Source: Brugia malayi
Taxonomy: Eukaryota; Nematoda; Chromadorea; Rhabditida; Onchocercidae
NCBI RefSeq assembly: GCF_000002995.4
Contig: NW_025062478.1
Coordinates: 1,240,001-1,304,000, forward strand
Length of the DNA stretch: 64,000 bases
Reading direction: 5' to 3'
Part shown: positions 11,330-22,043 of the stretch, in pieces
How positions within the stretch are numbered: the first letter of the stretch is position 1
Layout of the letters: each line of letters begins with the position of its first letter
The notes under the pieces: generated by a model
What the model saw: the letters and a program-made list of their open reading frames with translations, nothing else
Databases searched by the model: none
What the model was told of the DNA's origin: nothing
Position numbers and translations under genes: made by a program

Positions 11330-14300
11330 TGTGAAAATACAAAAGAAAGCATTCAAGTATTGAATTTCTCAACTTATGGAGATACAAGTGATGATCGGGT
11401 AAAATTTTTCAAAATTCATCTCTATTTGTTTAGACTAATGTAATTATTAAAGTGGACTCGAATCTTGAAACAGGGAATTTGCAAGATGTATTTTTTAATG
11501 TATATTTTTGAATTTTTACGAAAAGGGTAAATAAATTGTAAGATTTATTTCATTATATATTTATTTATGAAGTTTCAAACAAAAGATAACAAATATGAAA
11601 GAAATGGTCATAGATTTCGAGATTTGTTATAAATGAGCGTATTAGAAATTGATGATCAAAAAATGTATAACGAATTAAATTTTTGTAAGAACAGATAGTA
11701 TTAGCAGTTTTCTGACTGAAAATTGAGATGGATAATCTATCTTTTCTTAATGATTAAAAAAATCTTCTTAAATGTTTCATCAGTAAAAAAAAAAGAGGGA
11801 AATAAGAATAAAAAGAAAGATCTGATAATAGCATTTTTATGTATCATCAAAGGTCCAAGAAGAAAAAAAAAATTTATTTTGCGTTCTTTATACTTTGAAA
11901 AAAGCGATAAGCAAAGTGCTTAAAATGTATGAGAAAAGGATCCATTTAAGTGAATAATTTCCTTTCCTTTTTCTTCTTTTATTTTCTGTTTTTCTATGCT
12001 TTTTTTTTTTCTTTTTTAAATATATTCAAGCAAATCATTAATCAATAACTATAGCTGTGTAAACTTATATTTAAATGTGCATTATGAATTGAATTAATTT
12101 CTTTGAAATTTATATCTGATAATAAATCTTAACATAGTTGATTAATTCAAACAAAATTAATTGAAAGAAAAATTGATCCTAATCTTAAGAATGTTTGTGT
12201 AAGCTTTGATTAAATTGTTTGACATTTAAGTTGATTCATTTCTTTTAATTCAATATTTGTATAGTTTTTTGTTTTTAATTTAAAAATTAATATTATTTTA
12301 TAATATTCTTACCTATTTTTATTTGCTCATGCAATACTTAGTAATCTCCTTGATGTTGTAAGTATGAAAAGTTTAATTAATTTTATTCATATTTAATACC
12401 TCGTTGGGATTCCCAAGCTACATATAATTATTAATTGTTATTAGGTAAAGGGAAATTGCCAGGTTTTATAATCGTTGAAAGTTTCAATATCTTAATTTGA
12501 TAGTCTTAATTAAGTAAAACTGGTATTGATAATATCCTAGAAAATATGGCTTGTGTTGATTTTATCGATAAGATAGATCTTTTAACAATTTTTTCAATTA
12601 ATAATGCTAAGTTTCTCTTTTCAGTTACGAAAACAATGCAATTGGATTAGTTGATTAGTGGATAATAAAAGTAAAAATTTATTTGTCTTCCTTTAAATGT
12701 CTTTTTTTAAATAAAGTTATTAATTAAGAACTAATAATTTAGTAATAATTAACTGTTGAATCGTTGTTCAAATATTTTACATATCGAAATTTTAAAAAAT
12801 GCAGCAGTAAAAGAAAGAAAAGGAAAGCTATCGAAAAATGCAATTTACACCATTTTCATATTGAAATTTTAAAGTTTATTTTTGAACTTATTAGTGTTCC
12901 GCTTTACTAACTTCTTTATTTGCTTTATTAGATTTGTTAAAATATTATTATTGTATAGCTTGTTTTTTTTTTTTTTTTCAGTTGAATAATGCATTGTTAG
13001 ATATTTGAATATATTAATTTAAAAATTTTTTGATTTAAATTTTTATGGTAAATAAAGAGTAAACTGTTTTTCTTATCATTTTTATGTCACAATTGTAGTA
13101 CTATTTGTTTACTTGTTAAATTTACCATGAGATAAATAGATTGAAATAATTGAAATATTATATATTTCTTTATTTTAATTTTTTTTCTTGTTTAATTGCT
13201 CAATAAACATATTATTATTTTCTAAAATTGAATATTTGGTTTACAAACCATAAATGGTATATATGTTGAAGTATTTTTGAAAACGAAAAATTTTTCTACT
13301 GTTTACATGAAATCTCTTTTTTTTTTTTATCGTATGTCAACAAATTTTATTTCATTCTTTGAAATTATTCGTTTTTTTTTTTTTTTTTTCTTAACGAAAA
13401 TGGAAATTATTCCGTTACTTATTTTTTTTTTTTACTCAGAAATTTATATGTTCAAATTTAGATTTATTTTTTTTCAATTTTTTTCTCTTTATACTCAATT
13501 TATTTTTGTTCACTTACTTGTTTACCTATGGAATTCTCATTTCGCTTCATTTTTTTTTTTTTTTTTTTTTTTTTCACATTCTCCTATTTATTACTTATTT
13601 ATTTGTTTGTTTCGATAATAATTTGAAAAAATCACTGCAATGAAAACAATTTATTGATTAAATTCATTAGATGAATTACATTCAAAATTTCAAAATTGAA
13701 AGAGAAATTATAGAATTTTTCATTTTCATACATTAATTTTGATCATTTATTTTGTTTTCTATTTCATTTGTTTTTTTTTTCTTTTTTTTTCGCTTTAATC
13801 GTCAAAGCAATGAGAAAATGAGAAATATTTATCTCATCTTGCTGAATATCCAAAGAAGAAAATTAAAATACAATTCCTACTATCATCTGTTTAAGAACCA
13901 AAATTAGAATTAAATTTTTTTATTTTTTCTCATAGTTAATCTTTATAAATTTCAAAAAAGCAAAATAACAATTAATTAATGTGCTACAAAGATTAATTAT
14001 GCAATAAAATCTGATCAATCATAAAATAATTATAATTTATTGAAATTTTAGATAAAATTTTTACAACCTATTATTACAAATTTTTTTTTCCTAATTTTCA
14101 TTCTTTATTTGTCAGTGTGTAATCGATATTCCTAATTTTATTTTTTTTTTTTACAATGATTTTATCAATTCTTTTTCCTTTCTTTTTTTTTTTGTATTTT
14201 TTATATTCTTCCTTGTCTTCCCCTCCCCTCTCTTTTTTTTTCTTTTTATAAAAATTTAATCTTATTTACTTCATTATTATATGAAATGTTTAATTACAGG

Positions 14301-14371
14301 TTAAAATTATTATTTAATTTATTTCTGCTAACAATTATATTAACTAACAAATTTAAGTAATTTTTCTACAA
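11330..14371. other. Intergenic region between J-protein genes 1 and 2
   Basis: No supportable coding sequence. It is AT-rich with many poly(T) tracts, the densest at 13310-13580; the open frame across that part encodes mostly Phe and is low-complexity. An AG acceptor ending at 14299 could define a 72-base 5' UTR for gene 2. Confidence 0.6.
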
Positions 14372-16952
14372 ATGTGTATGCCACGTCTCGATGGTGTCAT
14401 AAGACCATCAGTTCGACGACCATTGTATTATTCCTCATTTCATTTACTTTGTACACATCAAAATATTTCTGGAAAAAATTATTACGATATTTTGGGAGTG
14501 AAACGTGATGCTTCAATTGCTGAAATTAAAAGTGCTTTTTACAAATTATCAAAAAAGGTTTGATTATTTTAATTTTATTACAAATTTTTTGTAAAATTTT
14601 TTGAATATAGAATAATAAATTAATATGAACATAACTACATATATTATTATTCTTTATTATTATTTATTAATTTGAGAATTATCTAACAATGCAATCTTAA
14701 AAACGAGATTTTTTTTGTTCGTTAAGCCATTGTAGATTAAAAAAATAAAAATGATGAAAAAATAAATATGTGGAATGAATCAGTCAATTTTCGTACAGTG
14801 TTTAATTTTACAGATAATTATGAATTAATCATTAAATTAATTAGGAGTAGTAATAATAAGTATAAAAACAAAATTGGGAAAAAATTAGCATGTTTTATAA
14901 AAATGAATAAAATATGAAGGCTTCCAGTTTACAAAACGCTTAAATTTTTTTTGACAGCCTATTATTATTCACTCCTTCAACTTTTTCTTATACTTAGAAA
15001 TGATTTGCTTCTTAGTTAATTATTAAAAGCAAGGTAGTAGAATGCAAAATGAGCAAGATTTGATCAAGTATAATTATCTTAAAGTCAAGATAGAATTTGT
15101 TGTTGGATTTGATCAAGTATAATTATCACGGATTTATTCATAATTATGTTAAAATCACGACTTAAACGAAGTAATAACTGTTATCTTAATATTTCAGAAA
15201 GTTACTCAGTTATTTTCTTTATATCATTTGCCATTACAATAAAATATTTTGCTGTTAGTGAGAAAAAAAAAAAAAAAAAAGCAATTTTCTTGATAAATTA
15301 ATTTGGTCAATTTTATTTTTATTTATTCGTTTTTATTTTTTTCAGTATCATCCGGATGCTTTAAGGAAAACAAAAGATGTTAGCATAGATGCAACAATTT
15401 ATTTGGAAATTAAAGATGCATATGAAGTACTGAAAGATAAGAAAAAACGACAAAATTATGATTCAGAACTTACCAAAACATTTAGTACACATCGAACATA
15501 TGGGAAGTACAGCGATGGCAGTGGTCAAAATTTTAAAAAATACGATTCATCAAATGTAGGATAGTTTCTAATCCTAATTTCTTTTTTTTTTTTTTAAATA
15601 TGAGATTTTAAACTTTAGATTTGATGATATATTCCAGATTTAATAATATGGAATAATTTAATAAAAGTAAAATGGAATTAGAAAAAAAGAAAGTATAAAA
15701 CGATACTATATGTTGAGAAAAGAAAATCTTATAATATGCAAATGTTATTATAGAAATTATATTTTTGTTATGAAAAAAGATTTGTTATGGAAATATTTTT
15801 GCTATAAATCTTAATTTATAATAATATCTCCTAATATAATATCATCGATGTATCTTAGATGATGGATGTATTTTATAAAAAAAAATGATAAAAACTGAAT
15901 TTAAGAATTTAGTGAAAATGATATTAAGAAATCGTAAATAATTTTATGGATGTGTTAGTTTACTGAACAAATATTTATTATTACTTTTCTCTAAATTGAG
16001 CTACATTTTAATTTTTTTCAGTTTTATGCGAGAACACCGCAGTATGATAATGACAAATGGTACGAATGGTATCGTAATCAGTATATGGATCAAATGGAAA
16101 CACGTTGGATTCGAAAGTAATCTTTTTTTTTTTTTAACTTAAATATGTAATAACTTAAATAGGCTCTAGCAATTTCCTCACTTATTAAAAATGCCCCAAA
16201 GAAAATCAAATTCACTAATGATCTGAAGAATAAATATCAAAAGATTGATAGTAGATTCATTTTCAATAAATAATTATTAATTATTATTATTTATATGTTT
16301 ATACTTATTTAAGCTATATTTTATTCCATATTTTATATCTGAGATGAATACTATTAGTAAAATTAAAAGTAATTTGGAAAAAAAAAATTTACGAATAATC
16401 TGCTGTAAAAATAAATGAGCTAAAACATTTTCAATTATTTGACAATGAGTTTAAAAAATTTCAGAAATACTGAAAACTATTGGATGAAAGCGATGTTGGC
16501 TTTTTTCGTGATATCTTTTATATTTTCGATGGTTATACGTATGCGAACTGAGCAGTAAATCCTTTCTGAATTTTCGATATCTTATATCATCACATCGGAT
16601 TGAGACGATAGTTTTTCATTTTTCGAAAAAAGAGAGACAATTTTTGGAAGACTGTAACATTTTTACTAAATTCAGGTTGTACAAGATGATGTCTCATTTT
16701 TTTTCTTTGCAACTTTCTTACTTTAGAATCATTCTATGATTTATTTTACTGCGATTCAGGTGTTACATTTCAAATTTTTAGAAAAATTATTAAAATTCCA
16801 GACTTCGACGAAAAGAATGGATTGAATTTATGGTGCGAAAAAATAAAATATACGAAATGGAAATTAATGATTTAAAGCGACATCCAGAAGCAGTACTAAA
16901 ATTCGAGAAAGAGAACGATATGACTGCAATGGAAGGAAAAGAAGAATTGTAA
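14372..16952 (+). CDS. J-domain co-chaperone with mitochondrial-type N-terminus and membrane span (J-protein gene 2)
   Basis: Exons: 14372-14557, 15346-15555, 16022-16116, 16465-16554, 16802-16952; 243 residues. The first 30 or so residues are basic and hydroxylated (VIRPSVRRPLYYSS), as in a mitochondrial targeting sequence. The J domain follows (NYYDILGVKRDASIAEIKSA), with HPD at residues 64-66 (YHPDALRK) and helix III/IV IKDAYEVLKDKKKRQNYD. A linker rich in Ser, Gly and Tyr leads to an aromatic acidic/basic segment (DNDKWYEWYRNQY), then a membrane span (AMLAFFVISFIFSMVI) and a charged C-terminal tail. Layout resembles vertebrate DNAJC30 and DNAJC4 (J domain plus C-terminal span), but I cannot choose between them. 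An in-frame ATG six bases downstream is an alternative start. Middle member of the tandem trio, about 3 kb after gene 1 and 1.7 kb before gene 3. Confidence 0.88.
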
Positions 16953-18639
16953 GATCGTAGAAATAGAAACTGATAAATTGATTGATCAGTCATTAGAATA
17001 ATTTCATGTTCTGATTATTATTAGTCATATAAATCGTGTAAATATATGATTATATTTACTATTTTGTGCTGTGTGTTTTATCTGATCTAAGTTTAGAAAT
17101 AATCTTATCGATTTGAAAAATGATCGCTTTACTTTCATTTTATTGAAATGTGTTAGATCATCGAATCATATAGACTATTCTTTCAGTTTCCTAAAAGTTC
17201 ATTTATTGTTGATCAAAAAATCAAATTATAAGATCAAATACTCAAAAGCAAATTTCATCAAATTGTTTATTTCTCTACCATTCTAAATATTCCTTTTTTT
17301 TTTTTTATTATAATACGATGGTATTAGTTTAATTAACGAGATATTATTAGTGTGCTTTTCATGAAATTTGTCGAAAAAGTTACTAATAATCTAAGTAAAT
17401 AAGTTTAACTAACTTGAATCTGTTTATTGATATTTTAGTCACTGTAGTTCAGTAATTGAATTAAATTTGTTTTAATATGTTGATGGTAAGTCAAATAGAT
17501 TTAGCAAAAATATTATGATAATGTCGAAAGTTTAACTCAATTTTATAAGTGTAATTTATAATTTCTACATTATTCTATTTTCCAAATTTCAATAGTTCTT
17601 AAAAAAAAATAAATTAATGCTTCAAGTTATGGAAAGTTTTTGTGGAAATTATTTATATGAATAATGTCAGTTATTTTAAGATGAAGCAAATGAAACAATC
17701 AAAAATTAAATGACTTTCAAAAATATATCAAATGGAACAGAAATCTTCTCTAATTTTAAAATTTTATTAATTAGGACTTTTCGTCTGTTTCTTTCTTTCT
17801 TTTTTTCCTTGTAACATCAAACAATTCTATTATTTTTCTTATTTACATTTCATTTATTAATCCATTGTTTTGTAATATTTATAGCTATATAGGTATTTTA
17901 TTTGCCTTTTTTATTATAGTGATAATTTTTTTTATTAATTTGATGTATTTTCGGGTTAATTTTATTTAATCTACCTTTTTCATAGAATTTATTTTATATG
18001 CATTCTACCTTATCTTACTATTGATTAATTAATTCTAAATTATGTTTGTGTTATTAAATCACAACAAACATATATTTTGTGTTTTACTACATCATATTTT
18101 GTTATAATTTCAGTTTCAAAATGATAAAATTTTACAAATGCTTTATTCTTTTCATTACTCATTCAATGATTTAAAAAATTCACTTTTATAATCTCTCTAC
18201 ATTCTCTTTTTTTTCTTTACTTTTAATTATTTCTGCTGAGTGTATTTAAATATTCCATACAAATTCTAATGTTTCATGTTCATATTTCAATTGAAATTCA
18301 TTTTGCGAGTTTTAAAATAGTTTGATTTGAAAGCATGGCAAAAATTAGCGAAGTCTAACTTTACTTTTGCATATTTCTAATGAAAGTATCGTTTTAATTG
18401 TCATACTGTAATAAATTAATTAGGCTTATGAATAATTATAAAGTTAATTCTGCTTTTTTTTTTTATTTTTGAAAAGATTTATAATCATAATTTATATGTA
18501 TTTCAGGATTTTGAAATGTCTAATAATGGATAACGTTTGATTTCTTGTTTTTGTTTTCTTAAATTTCATATAAATATCAAAAAGAAAGAAAAAGGAGAAT
18601 TAGAATAATAAATTAATGAACTGATGGGATGAATTCACA
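16953..18639. other. Intergenic region and 5' leader of J-protein gene 3
   Basis: AT-rich with no supportable exon. An AG acceptor at 18505-18506 lies about 134 bases before the ATG of gene 3. The intervening leader contains several short upstream ORFs, the first starting at 18516. Confidence 0.55.
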
Positions 18640-20460
18640 ATGTTTTTTGGTTATCGATTAATCCTAGTGAAACGAATCTTTTATTCATCTAATCGATTCA
18701 TACGACAAGCAATTGATTATCAAAAAAATTATTATGATATTTTGGGAATTAGCCATAATGCAACACAACAAGAAATCAAGAATGCCTTCTATATGTTATC
18801 CAAAAAAGTTAGAAATAATTGCAATTAATTTGAAATAAATTATCTATATTTTAAAATAAATTGAGACAAAATTTTTATGATAATTAATTAAATCAACAAT
18901 TTCAAATTTAGTATTATAATATTAATGTATGAGTAATATTAGTTAACAAATATGAGTTAAAAAGAAAAATTATTAAAATAATTCTTATTTTATAATTATT
19001 TCTTAATTTTTACATATAACTTAATCCTTATTTATTTTTAAAAATAATTCTTATTTATAACCTATTTTTTTACAATCATTTCCTTTAATGCTATGATCTG
19101 ATCATTAACAGATTACTATAATTTACGAATTATACTTGATAATTTCATTCCTATATGGTAAGTTCTATAAATTGTGGAGATTAAAATAAATTTTCATGTA
19201 AAAAAAAGTAATTATTTCTATTTTCAGTATCATCCAGATATCACTGGGAGTACTGCTGAGAGTACCCTTACAAAACGATTTATTGCAATTAAAGAAGCAT
19301 ATGATGTGTTGAAAGATGTGAGTAGCCGGAATGAATATGATGCGTATCGAGCACAAACAAGTTCCAATTACGGTAAACAAACATATAATAGACAAAATAC
19401 TGGATATACTGCTACCTGGAGAAGTAATCGTTATGCAGGTAGCAATCAGTATCGTAATAATTGGCGATTTGATGATGCTCACTTGAAAAAGGTTAAAATT
19501 TCATTTTAGCATTTTGAATTTAGATATCATTATTATAATTGTTGATATTACTACAATAATATCAAAAGTATCGCAGATATCATTTTTGTTAAGAGAAAGA
19601 GGAAGGAAAAAAATTAAAAGAAAAAGACGACTACTAGGATTTTTAAAAAAGATTAAAAGAAGATTTTTAGATGATATAAATTGGTTAGTTATTTTCAGTG
19701 TATATTCTGGTAACGGCGAATAATTTTTCTCTTATTTTCCTAGACTTTTAATTTAGGTTTTTTTTTTTTTTTTTTACCTCTTTTTTTTTAGGTTTTTGAG
19801 GAGTTACAACGTCGTGCGGAAGAATATGAAAAAGCTCAAAAAGAGCGCGATGACCGGTTCTGGGAAAGATTTTATCAGGCTGAACGAGAACAATATAAGC
19901 GGCGTCAAGAAATGCCACCGAGACCTAGTGTTAAACTTGCAATTGACAGGTGTCATTACTTATAATTTTACCTATATGATACAATCACTGACCTATTGTG
20001 GACAATAACAGATTCTCTCCAATGTATGAATGAAAAAAAAAATTTTTTTTTGGACTCGATATATTGTGAAGTTTTCTGAGGACAAATGCATGCTTGACAA
20101 ATTATCATATCAAACGAGTAGTTTTGAAAGTTTTGATAATGCTTTGAAGAATTTCTAAAACGAATAAACGTTTTCCTTACTTTATGTCCCAATTAAAATT
20201 CTTCTTTTAGTTGGCTCAATGGATCATTACTTCCATATTTACCTTATTTAAGTGCTATTCTAATTGTTTATATGATTGGATTCTTCGTTCTTTCACTACA
20301 TAGTATTATTTCGGGCAGGTAAGCCGCTTTTTCTAATTTGATAAACTTGAATCTTTTAAATTTCGAACTTTTCATTGTAAAGAAACAAGATTTAGAACCT
20401 ACAGTTATTATGTTTTTAAGGGAAGCAACCGATATTGTGAATGAGGACGACCATCCATAA
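18640..20460 (+). CDS. J-domain co-chaperone with mitochondrial presequence and membrane span (J-protein gene 3)
   Basis: Exons: 18640-18807, 19228-19491, 19792-19949, 20211-20318, 20421-20460; 245 residues. The N-terminus is basic with no acidic residue in its first 24 (RLILVKRIFYSSNRFIRQ), a classic mitochondrial targeting sequence. The J domain is NYYDILGISHNATQQEIKNA, HPD is residues 58-60 (YHPDITGS), and helix III is FIAIKEAYDVLKD. A Tyr/Asn/Arg-rich linker leads to a charged helical stretch (EELQRRAEEYEKAQKERDD), then a membrane span (SAILIVYMIGFFVLSLHSI) and a short acidic tail ending DDHP. It is closest in layout to gene 2. Like gene 2, its membrane-span exon is flanked by phase-2 introns. 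A candidate AATAAA lies at 20598-20603. Likely role: an Hsp70 partner at a mitochondrial membrane (inference). Confidence 0.9.
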
Positions 20461-22043
20461 GCAAAACTTAATGAAGAGAAAATTGAATACGATCAGTCGT
20501 ACTAGTGTTTTGAGTAGGAAATAGTTTGCATCTTTCAAAAATTGTAAAATGCAAACTAAAAAAAAATTTATATAAATTTTGAATTTATTCTTAATATAAT
20601 AAAACGCACAACGCTGTTACAGCCATATCATATTATATCAATAATAAGCACAGTTGTTGATAATTAGCTCATCTGTTTAGAAATTGTATTTTTTTTTTTC
20701 TCTTTGAGTTCCCGATCATAACAGCTTTCTTGATTGACTTCGTAATAAAATATTTTACTCTTTTGATATTTGGTCGCAACATATTATTTCAGATGTTTGA
20801 TTGTATTTCTGGAAGAAAAAAAAAAGACATTCAAAGAAAAGTCAATTTGTACTTTTTAAAATCCAAACATTCTGTTTATGTTATGTGTTTTCATTTCGTT
20901 TTCACTATAACATTGTTGTAAACCAATAAATTCTAGTTCTGAAAACTTCAAATTAAGCACTTAGTTAGGAATATAATCAATTATTTTGTCTCAAAATTAG
21001 TCTTATCGGCTACTTTTCAATGACATGGGATTTCTTTTCAAATTGTAAATTTGAAACGAATTTAATTTCTTAAATTATTTGGGTAATAATATAAGAATCT
21101 TTAGAAATATCAAGGGACAGAGTCTCTTAAGTGAGTTCATATCTCATTTAACAGTAATTACAGTTACACTATTCGTCATTTAATCATTAAAAGAACATTT
21201 CAAAAAAAAAAAAGTCAACCGTTTTAATTTAATCAGCAAAAGTGAAACTACCTGATAACTGTCATTTCGGTAATTAAAATTAAATTTTTTGAAAAATAAA
21301 ACTACCATAGATAATACTTGAAGTAGCTATTTTGATAATTTGAGTTATGATATTTCACATAAGTGGTTACCACATACTTGATGTGACGTTTGACATGGCG
21401 TCCATCCTCCACGTCCGCATACTTTACGTAGAGTCTCGTAATGGGTAATTCGTAGATATGGGACTGCGTCATTCTACGTCCGTTCAGAGATGAATTTTTG
21501 TGCTACTTTATTTAGAAGTGAGTCTCATAACGATTGCAAATTAATTATGTATGGCGGGCTAGCTTCTGTTGCGGCAGGTGGGAGGGGCGGTCGTTGCGGT
21601 AAGGCGGAGCAGTTGCGGGAAGGTAACCGGAAGGGTTTGTTGGGATGGATGCGGAATAAAACTGTCAAGATTTTAGATAGGAACAGAGATGGGGTAGGAA
21701 AATTTTAGTGGATTTTTTGAAGTCTTCTATAAAAAGAAAAAGTATGAAGCAATTTTGCATTAAATGGGAGATTGGATGTAATTCCATTTTGTTTACTCCT
21801 TTTATTATATGTATTCCGTTGCCGAAATCAGTTATCAATTATGGCAATGTTAGATTTGATATTTTAATGAATATTTGATACTAATTTGATCATTAAGTTA
21901 GCATCAATTGATTTAATAATTGATTAGTTAGATGCTGTTTGTAGTTAGTGTTTGCTTTTATAATAATTATTTTGTATTAATTTAGGGTGTTTTTGATGTG
22001 GTTATCGATTAATATATGTCAACATTTTTGCAGGCTTAATATA
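20461..22043. other. Intergenic region upstream of UBA2, with a GC-rich patch
   Basis: Mostly AT-rich and without a clear gene. At 21551-21655 the sequence turns strikingly G-rich (GGCGGGC, GGTGGGAGGGGCGG, GGCGGAGC). An open frame of 72 codons (21490-21708) crosses it, rich in Gly and Arg, but it has no recognisable domain and I do not call it a gene. The patch lies about 400 bases before the UBA2 acceptor and could belong to its promoter. Confidence 0.5.
22033..22043 (+). promoter_or_regulatory. Putative trans-splice acceptor and very short UBA2 5' UTR
   Basis: ATTTTTGCAG ends at 22033 and the UBA2 ATG is at 22044, a 10-base leader typical of nematode spliced-leader addition. The upstream in-frame ATG at 21996 lies before this acceptor and is therefore not favoured. 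Confidence 0.55.

Noticed and set aside
13277..13618. 113-codon Phe-rich plus-strand frame
   Set aside because: Generated by successive poly(T) tracts; no protein-like motif.
21490..21708. 72-codon Gly/Arg-rich plus-strand frame upstream of UBA2
   Set aside because: Its composition mirrors the G-rich patch. No domain is recognisable and it ends well before the UBA2 acceptor.
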